DNA of 5,498 nucleotides, from assembly GCA_024694785.1 (NCBI GenBank), contig JAILJL010000210.1, positions 1 to 5,498 of the forward strand, written 5' to 3'. The position numbers and the translations under genes were made by a program. Origin of the DNA: Lachnospiraceae bacterium. GTDB lineage: Bacteria > Bacillota > Clostridia > Lachnospirales > Lachnospiraceae. Shown one piece after another: positions 1 through 5,498 of the stretch; the stretch's first letter is position 1, and the number at the start of each line of letters is the position of its first letter. The notes below the pieces were generated by a model. It did no database searches. It saw only the letters and a list, made by a program, of their open reading frames with translations, and was not told where the DNA came from.

Positions 1-1147
1 GTTCGATCTTGCAAGAATATTAGAGAGAGAACTTAGAGAAATCAGAGTATCCGACGTGTGGCTTGATGAAGTTAACTGTGTGGTATACGGACGAATTCCG
101 TCAAATATTGAAAAAGAAGTCACACGTGTCGGTTTTATCGCGCATATGGATACATCACCGGATGTGGAAAGTTCACAGGTCAAGCCATGGGTGTATGAAA
201 ACTATCAGGGTGAAGATATAGTCTTGAATAAAGATAAGAATATTGTGATGGAAGTCAAAGCTTATCCGAACCTTAAGAATTATATAGGGCAGGATATTGT
301 ATTCACCGACGGTACGACTTTACTTGGAGGTGACGATAAGGCTGCTATAGCTTCACTCATGGCAATGGCGGAGTATCTTATCAATCATCCCGATATTAAG
401 CATGGTGAGATAGAAATTGCTTTTACACCGGACGAGGAAGTTGGAGGGCTTGCAAAAGATCTCGACCTAGAGAAGTTCGGCGCAGAGCTTGCTTATACGA
501 TTGACGGGGATTATGTCGGAACATATAGCTATGAGACATTTAACGCAACGGAAGCCCAGGTCAAGATTAAAGGATTAAGCGTGCATCCCGGAACCGCAAA
601 GGGTGTCATGATCAATGCGGTAGACGTTGGAGTCGAACTTATCAATATGCTTCCTTTATCGGAAAGACCATATACAACGGAAGGACGAGAGGGATATTTC
701 CATTCACATTACTTTACGGGTAATTGTGAAGAGGCGGAAGTGTGTATCCTTATTCGAGACCATGATGACGAGCTTTTTGAAAGAAGAATCGGGTTCATTA
801 ATGCCTGTGTAGAGAGGCTTGCCAAGAAGTACGGCAAAGACAGATTTGAGCTTAAATATGCGAATGGCTACAGAAGTATGAGAAAAGTTGTGGAACCGCA
901 TATGTATATGATAGATTATCTTGTATCCGCAATTGAGAAGGCCGGGGTTAAGCCTAATCTTCTGCCGTTTAGAGGAGGAACGGATGGTTCTGCGATATCA
1001 CAGCGCGGATTACCGTGCCCTAATATCAGCGCGGGATATGAAAACGGACACAGCCGTTTTGAATTTGTTCCGATTCAGGCAATGGAGAAGAATGTAGAGA
1101 TACTGATTAATTTGATAGAGAATTTTGTCAACAAGGAGGAAGGTTAA
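1..1147 (+). CDS. pepT: Peptidase T (tripeptide aminopeptidase, M20 family), 5'-truncated by window edge
   Basis: Cytosolic di-zinc aminopeptidase that releases the N-terminal residue of tripeptides. Base 1 ends a previous codon; the frame runs from base 2 for 381 codons to TAA at 1145-1147. PepT is usually about 405-410 aa, so roughly 25 N-terminal residues lie outside the window. The GTG at 56 is not the start, because the codons before it (FDLARILERELREI) match the family. Expected metal ligands are present: His in HMDTSPD (143-145), bridging Asp in GGDDKAA (332-334), catalytic Glu then ligand Glu in FTPDEEVG (434-439), Asp in TIDGD (503-505) and His in NGHSRFEF (1049-1051). The lid/dimer-domain motif VHPGTAKGVM (His at 584-586) and RGGTDGS near the C-terminus are also intact. 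The gene lies directly upstream of pepC, with one base between them. The VHPGTAKG and FTPDEEVG context favours PepT over other M20 peptidases. The ORF appears functional. Confidence 0.95.
   Translation, partial: FDLARILERELREIRVSDVWLDEVNCVVYGRIPSNIEKEVTRVGFIAHMDTSPDVESSQVKPWVYENYQGEDIVLNKDKNIVMEVKAYPNLKNYIGQDIVFTDGTTLLGGDDKAAIASLMAMAEYLINHPDIKHGEIEIAFTPDEEVGGLAKDLDLEKFGAELAYTIDGDYVGTYSYETFNATEAQVKIKGLSVHPGTAKGVMINAVDVGVELINMLPLSERPYTTEGREGYFHSHYFTGNCEEAEVCILIRDHDDELFERRIGFINACVERLAKKYGKDRFELKYANGYRSMRKVVEPHMYMIDYLVSAIEKAGVKPNLLPFRGGTDGSAISQRGLPCPNISAGYENGHSRFEFVPIQAMEKNVEILINLIENFVNKEEG
1134..1139 (+). promoter_or_regulatory. Ribosome binding site of pepC, inside the pepT 3' end
   Basis: A perfect AGGAGG, within a longer purine run at 1133-1143, ends 9 bases before the ATG at 1149. 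It overlaps the last codons of pepT. It decides the pepC start: the in-frame TTG at 1125 lies upstream of this site, has no comparable site of its own, and would add eight residues unlike the family N-terminus. The placement also makes translational coupling to pepT likely. Confidence 0.9.
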
Positions 1148-1148
1148 C

Positions 1149-2456
1149 ATGAAAAAAGAGATTAATGAGGAGTTTCTTGATAAGGCAAGAAAACAGTACG
1201 CAAAAGACAAAAATGCACATGTTTTGAATGCGGCGGTAGCCAAGACTCCGTTGGCCGACCTCGCTTTTGTGCGTCTTGCTGCTGCTAAGCTTGATGGTGC
1301 ATTTGAAGTTGAAGTTAAGACACATGGTGTAACTGCGCAGCAGCAGAGCGGAAGATGCTGGATGTTCGCCGTTATGAATATTATGCGCGAGATAGTTATC
1401 AAGAATTGTAATCTGGACGGATTTGAATTATCCGGTAATTATCTTGCATTCTATGACAAGCTGGAAAAGTGCAATAACTGTCTTGAGTTATATATTGAAA
1501 ATGCGAATAAGCCGCTTGAGGACAGAATGATGGAGTATACCCTCGGCGGTATAGGCGACGGCGGATATTTCAGTATGGCAGTGGATCTTGTTAACAAATA
1601 CGGCATAGTTCCTAAGTATGTAATGCCGGAGACCGAACAGTCAACACATACTGCAAAGCTTATGTATTTGCTTAACAATCTTTTAAGAAGGGACGGAGTG
1701 ATACTTCGTAAGCTTGTTGCAGAGAAGAAAGACCCGTATCCGGAAAAAGAGAAGATGATGGCCGAGATATACAAAGCTCTTTGTATAGTATTCGGAGAGC
1801 CTGTAACGGAGTTTGATTTCTCATATAGAGATAAGGACAATAACTTCCATCAGGATTATAAAATGACGCCAAAGGCATTCTATGATAAATACATCGGAAT
1901 GAAGCTTAATGAATATATTACGATAACCAACGAGCCTACGGAGAATAAGAAACTGAATAAGACATATTCCTTCCATTACATGGGTAACATGGTGGAAAGC
2001 AATGTGGATTATCTTAATCTTCCGATAGAAGAGTTGAAAGATCTTACAATTAAGCAGCTTAAAGATAACGATCCCGTATGGTTCGCCTGCGATGCCGGTG
2101 CTTACGGCGACAGAAAGATGGGTGTATGGGATCAGGATTCGGTTGATTTCGAGAGCCTACTCGGAGGAATCGATATGTATATCGAAAAAGGCGAGCGTCT
2201 TATGTATAATGCAAGCTTCGGTACGCATGCAATGATACTTACGGGTGTTAATTTCGATAAGAAGGGTAAGCCTAACAGATATAAAATAGAGAACAGCTGG
2301 GGCGATGAAGTGGGCAAGAAAGGTTACTTCGTATGTTCGGATAAGTATTTTGACGAATACGTATACGAAGTTATCATCAATAAGAAGCATCTTAATGCGG
2401 AACAGAAGAAATTACTTAAGACAAAGCCTACAGTACTTAAGCCGTGGCAGAAATAG
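1149..2456 (+). CDS. pepC: Aminopeptidase C (C1B cysteine peptidase, bleomycin hydrolase family)
   Basis: Intracellular papain-like thiol aminopeptidase, hexameric in characterised relatives, that removes N-terminal residues from peptides. The protein is 435 aa from ATG 1149 to TAG 2454-2456, close to the usual 435-455. The papain-type active site is complete: oxyanion Gln64 and nucleophile Cys70 in QQQSGRCWMFA, His360 in FGTHAMIL, and Asn382 in KIENSWGDE. Family blocks YTLGGIGDGGYF and NKYGIVPKYVMPET lie in the middle, and DNDPVWFACDAGAYGDRK precedes the His. No signal peptide or membrane segment is seen, which fits a cytosolic enzyme. The start is set by the AGGAGG 9 bases upstream. Oddity: the C-terminus reads VLKPWQK and stops, where relatives usually continue PWDPMG plus a few residues; that tail lies in the active-site cleft and enforces exopeptidase cleavage. 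A second in-frame TAG follows at 2463. It is probably co-transcribed with pepT and ileS. Confidence 0.96.
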   Translation: MKKEINEEFLDKARKQYAKDKNAHVLNAAVAKTPLADLAFVRLAAAKLDGAFEVEVKTHGVTAQQQSGRCWMFAVMNIMREIVIKNCNLDGFELSGNYLAFYDKLEKCNNCLELYIENANKPLEDRMMEYTLGGIGDGGYFSMAVDLVNKYGIVPKYVMPETEQSTHTAKLMYLLNNLLRRDGVILRKLVAEKKDPYPEKEKMMAEIYKALCIVFGEPVTEFDFSYRDKDNNFHQDYKMTPKAFYDKYIGMKLNEYITITNEPTENKKLNKTYSFHYMGNMVESNVDYLNLPIEELKDLTIKQLKDNDPVWFACDAGAYGDRKMGVWDQDSVDFESLLGGIDMYIEKGERLMYNASFGTHAMILTGVNFDKKGKPNRYKIENSWGDEVGKKGYFVCSDKYFDEYVYEVIINKKHLNAEQKKLLKTKPTVLKPWQK

Positions 2457-2463
2457 TTATTAT

Positions 2464-2468
2464 AGGAG
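2464..2468 (+). promoter_or_regulatory. Ribosome binding site of ileS in the 21-base pepC-ileS spacer
   Basis: AGGAG followed by A ends 9 bases before ATG 2478, a near-ideal spacing. It fixes the ileS start. The whole spacer (2457-2477) is AT-rich apart from this site. It has no hairpin plus T-run and no room for a promoter or T-box leader, so ileS must depend on transcription from upstream or from a promoter inside pepC. Confidence 0.88.
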
Positions 2469-2477
2469 ACTTATAGA

Positions 2478-5400
2478 ATGGAAAATAAGGATTTGTACAA
2501 GAAAGTACCCACAGATCTTAATTTCGTAGCAAGAGAAAAGGAAATTGAGGAGTTCTGGAAAGGGCAAGATATATTTAAAAAGAGCATGGAGAGCCGTCGC
2601 AACGGAGAAGTATATACCTTCTATGACGGACCGCCTACAGCTAACGGAAAGCCTCATATAGGACACGTTCTGACCCGTGTTATCAAGGATATGATTCCGA
2701 GATATCAGACAATGAAGGGCAAGTATGTTCCGAGAAAAGCAGGATGGGATACACATGGTCTTCCTGTTGAAATTGAAGTAGAGAAGAAGCTTGGACTTGA
2801 CGGTAAAGACCAGATTGAAGAATACGGCCTTGAGCCATTCATTAAAGAGTGCAAGGAATCCGTATGGAAATATAAGGGAATGTGGGAAGATTTCTCCGGC
2901 ACTGTAGGCTACTGGTGCGATATGGACAATCCGTATATTACTTACGATGATAATTATATTGAGTCCGAATGGTGGGCTTTAAAGGAAATCTGGAATAAGG
3001 GACTTTTATATAAGGGATTTAAGATTGTTCCTTATTGTCCTCGTTGCGGAACTCCGCTTTCTACAGCCGAGGTTTCACAGGGATATAAGCTTGTTAAAGA
3101 GCGTTCTGCAATAGCGCGATTTAAGGTTGCCGGTGAAGATGCATATTTCCTTGTATGGACAACCACACCATGGACATTACCTAGTAACGTAGCGCTTTGC
3201 GTTAACCCGAACGATACTTATTGCAGGGTAAAAGCAGCTGACGGATACACATATTATATGGCAGAGCCATTGCTTGATACGGTACTTGGTAAGCTCGGTA
3301 ATGAAGAGACCAAGGCATATGAAGTGTTGGAGACATTTAAGGGTACAGACCTTGAGCATAAGGAATATGAGCCGCTCTTTGAGTGTGCCAAGATTGTTGC
3401 CGATAAACAGGGCAAGAAGGGATTCTTTGTTACATGCGACGAATATGTAACTATGTCTGATGGTACCGGTATCGTACATATCGCGCCTGCATTCGGTGAG
3501 GACGATAGTAAGGTAGGAAGAAAGTACGACCTTCCGTTTGTTCAGTTTGTTAATGGTAAGGGAGAGATGACGGAAGAGACTCCTTACGCGGGATTATGGG
3601 TTAAGGATGCCGATAAGAAGATTCTCGTCGATCTTGAGAGTACAGGCAAGTTATTTGATGCACCTAATTTTGAGCATGAGTATCCTCATTGCTGGAGATG
3701 CGATAAGCCGCTTATCTACTATGCACGCGAGTCATGGTATATTAAGGAGACGGCGGTAAGAGATAATTTAATTAAGAATAACAACACGGTTAACTGGATT
3801 CCGGATTCTATCGGTTCCGGAAGATTCGGTAACTGGCTTGAGAATATTCAGGACTGGGCAATTTCCCGTAACCGCTATTGGGGTACTCCTCTTAATATTT
3901 GGGAGTGCGAATGCGGTCATAAGGAATGCATCGGTTCCAGAGAAGAATTGGCAGAAAAGAGCGGTAACCCTGAGCATAAGAAGGTGGAACTTCATCGTCC
4001 GTTTATAGATGAGGTTACATTGAAGTGTCCGGAGTGCGGTAAGATGATGCATCGTGTACCGGAAGTTATTGACTGCTGGTTCGATTCGGGAGCAATGCCT
4101 TTTGCACAGCACCATTATCCTTTTGAGAATAAGGATTTATTTGAGCAGCAGTTCCCGGCACAGTTTATTTCGGAAGCAGTAGACCAGACACGTGGATGGT
4201 TCCATTCACTTATGGCGGAATCTACATTGCTCTTTGATAAAGCGCCTTACGAAAACGTAATCGTTTTGGGACACGTTCAGGACGAGAACGGCCAGAAGAT
4301 GAGTAAGAGTAAGGGTAATGCCGTAGATCCTTTCGAAGCACTCGAGAAATACGGCGCAGATGCAATCAGATGGTATTTCTATGTTAACTCCGCTCCGTGG
4401 CTTCCTAATAGATTCCATGGTGATGCGGTTGCTGAAGGCCAGAGAAAGTTCATGGGTACTTTATGGAATACCTATGCATTCTTTGTACTTTATGCAAATA
4501 TAGACGGATTCGACGCAACAAAGTATAAGCTTGAGTATGATAAGCTTCCGGTAATGGACAAGTGGTTACTTTCAAAGCTTAATACTCTTATCAAGACTGT
4601 AGACGACGATCTTGCCAATTACAAGATTCCTGAGACAGGAAGAGCTTTGCAGGAATTTGTAGATGATTTGAGTAACTGGTATGTACGTCGTTGCCGTGAG
4701 AGATATTGGGCATCGGGAATGGAGCAGGATAAGATTAACGCCTACATGACGTTATATGAAGCACTTGTAACGGTAAGTAAGTTATCCGCACCGATGATCC
4801 CGTTCATGGCAGAGCAGATATACAGAAACCTTGTATGTTCAATCGATAAGAATGCGCCGGAGTCGGTTCACTTATGTGACTTCCCTGTTGCTAACGAAGC
4901 TTGGATAGATGCCGAGCTTGAAGCCAACATGGATGAGGTTCTTAAGGTTGTAGTTATGGGTCGTGCGGCAAGAAATGCTGCCAATATCAAGAATAGACAG
5001 CCGATCGGCAAGATGTATGTCAAGGCAGAGCATAAGCTTGATAAGTTCTTCGTTGATATAATTGCGGAAGAGCTTAATGTCAAGGAAGTAATCTTTGCGG
5101 ATGATGTAAGTGAATATACCGATTATACCTTCAAGCCGCAGCTTAAGACGGTAGGTCCTAAGTATGGTAAGCTTCTCGGACGTATTCAGGCCGAGTTAAA
5201 AGAGCTTAACGGTAATGAGGCGATGAATAATTTAAGAGCAGATGGATATATCACATTATGCGACGGCGAAGCTAAGCTTGCCGAGGAAGATTTACTTATC
5301 ACCATGACGCAGATGGAAGGTTATCAGACAGAAAGCGATAATACCTGCACGGTAGTTCTTGATTGCAACATGACACCGGAACTTATCGATGAAGGCTTTG

Positions 5401-5498
5401 TAAGAGAGCTTGTAAGTAAGATTCAGACAATGCGTAAGGAAGCTGATTTCGAAGTTATGGACCGCATCACAGTAGCGTATGCCGGAACACCAAAGGCT
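2478..5498 (+). CDS. ileS: Isoleucyl-tRNA synthetase, type 2 (eukaryote-like) form, 3'-truncated by window edge
   Basis: Class Ia synthetase that activates isoleucine with ATP and charges tRNA-Ile in the cytosol. The 1007 codons present run open to the last base; type 2 enzymes are about 1030-1050 aa, so only a few dozen residues should be missing. Domains in order: Rossmann half with HIGH at 60-63 and the amino-acid pocket GWDTHGLP near 89-96; a Cys pair 187/190; the CP1 editing domain with WTTTPWTLPSN (227-237) and GTGIVHIAPAFGEDD (329-343, Asp343 the likely editing Asp); Cys pair 405/408; Cys 477/479/484 and 517/520; WFDSG; KMSKS at 607-611; anticodon-binding helices with NWYVRRCRERYW (733-744); then a long C-terminal extension starting around NIKNRQPIGK. 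About 400 residues follow KMSKS without the C-terminal zinc finger of type 1 enzymes, which supports type 2. HIGH and GWDxHGLP with the editing motifs favour Ile over Val or Leu enzymes. Likely third gene of a pepT-pepC-ileS transcript. Confidence 0.96.
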   Translation, partial: MENKDLYKKVPTDLNFVAREKEIEEFWKGQDIFKKSMESRRNGEVYTFYDGPPTANGKPHIGHVLTRVIKDMIPRYQTMKGKYVPRKAGWDTHGLPVEIEVEKKLGLDGKDQIEEYGLEPFIKECKESVWKYKGMWEDFSGTVGYWCDMDNPYITYDDNYIESEWWALKEIWNKGLLYKGFKIVPYCPRCGTPLSTAEVSQGYKLVKERSAIARFKVAGEDAYFLVWTTTPWTLPSNVALCVNPNDTYCRVKAADGYTYYMAEPLLDTVLGKLGNEETKAYEVLETFKGTDLEHKEYEPLFECAKIVADKQGKKGFFVTCDEYVTMSDGTGIVHIAPAFGEDDSKVGRKYDLPFVQFVNGKGEMTEETPYAGLWVKDADKKILVDLESTGKLFDAPNFEHEYPHCWRCDKPLIYYARESWYIKETAVRDNLIKNNNTVNWIPDSIGSGRFGNWLENIQDWAISRNRYWGTPLNIWECECGHKECIGSREELAEKSGNPEHKKVELHRPFIDEVTLKCPECGKMMHRVPEVIDCWFDSGAMPFAQHHYPFENKDLFEQQFPAQFISEAVDQTRGWFHSLMAESTLLFDKAPYENVIVLGHVQDENGQKMSKSKGNAVDPFEALEKYGADAIRWYFYVNSAPWLPNRFHGDAVAEGQRKFMGTLWNTYAFFVLYANIDGFDATKYKLEYDKLPVMDKWLLSKLNTLIKTVDDDLANYKIPETGRALQEFVDDLSNWYVRRCRERYWASGMEQDKINAYMTLYEALVTVSKLSAPMIPFMAEQIYRNLVCSIDKNAPESVHLCDFPVANEAWIDAELEANMDEVLKVVVMGRAARNAANIKNRQPIGKMYVKAEHKLDKFFVDIIAEELNVKEVIFADDVSEYTDYTFKPQLKTVGPKYGKLLGRIQAELKELNGNEAMNNLRADGYITLCDGEAKLAEEDLLITMTQMEGYQTESDNTCTVVLDCNMTPELIDEGFVRELVSKIQTMRKEADFEVMDRITVAYAGTPKA

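Noticed and set aside
56..58. GTG as the pepT start codon
   Set aside because: The same frame is open back to base 2 and encodes a PepT-like N-terminal helix; no ribosome site precedes the GTG.
1125..1127. TTG as the start of pepC, giving a 443-aa protein
   Set aside because: It lies upstream of the AGGAGG that serves ATG 1149 and adds residues encoded by the ribosome site itself.
1010..1402. 130-codon antisense open frame across the pepT-pepC junction
   Set aside because: It lies opposite two well-supported genes, its translation resembles no family I know, and it has no convincing ribosome site; a shadow of coding bias.
1451..1840. 129-codon antisense open frame inside pepC, with a hydrophobic-looking translation
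   Set aside because: The apparent hydrophobicity comes from the complement of charged-residue codons in pepC; no independent evidence of a gene.
2460..2476. Direct repeat TTATAG on both sides of the ileS ribosome site
   Set aside because: Six bases in AT-rich spacer DNA is within chance; no insertion or integrase context.
3768..4115. 115-codon antisense open frame inside ileS
   Set aside because: It lies opposite conserved IleRS catalytic-domain sequence and its translation shows no recognisable motif.
1284..5280. Many AAGCTT hexamers spread through pepC and ileS
   Set aside because: Those examined fall mostly on in-frame AAG-CTT (Lys-Leu) codon pairs, explained by preference for CTT leucine; spacing is irregular and not a repeat element.

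Overview
The window holds three same-strand, tightly packed bacterial genes: the 3' part of pepT (peptidase T), a complete pepC (aminopeptidase C, bleomycin-hydrolase family) and most of ileS (isoleucyl-tRNA synthetase). Strong AGGAG-type ribosome binding sites, moderate GC, frequent AGA/ATA/CTT codons and the wording of the IleRS protein all suggest a Gram-positive member of the Clostridia, most likely Lachnospiraceae. That placement is inference from protein and codon style; no marker in the window proves it.

Layout. Bases 1-1147 are the last 381 codons of pepT, whose start lies left of the window. Bases 1149-2456 are pepC (435 aa), starting one base after the pepT stop, with its Shine-Dalgarno site inside the last pepT codons. 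Bases 2457-2477 are a 21-base spacer holding only the ileS ribosome binding site. Bases 2478-5498 are the first 1007 codons of ileS; the frame is still open at the last base. There is no gene-free stretch over 300 bases. No promoter, terminator, T-box leader, tRNA, repeat array or mobile element is visible.

Function. PepT removes the N-terminal residue of tripeptides, and PepC takes N-terminal residues from longer peptides. Together they form a cytosolic route from peptides to free amino acids. IleS charges tRNA-Ile with one of those amino acids. The spacing implies one transcript for all three, so ileS is probably driven by a promoter upstream of pepT or further away.

The region looks like ordinary housekeeping DNA and I see no undescribed system. 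The points most worth a second look are the PepC C-terminus, which ends without the usual Asp-Pro-Met-Gly tail that plugs the active-site cleft; the lack of room for a T-box in front of ileS; and the type 2 (mupirocin-insensitive-like) architecture of this apparently housekeeping IleRS.
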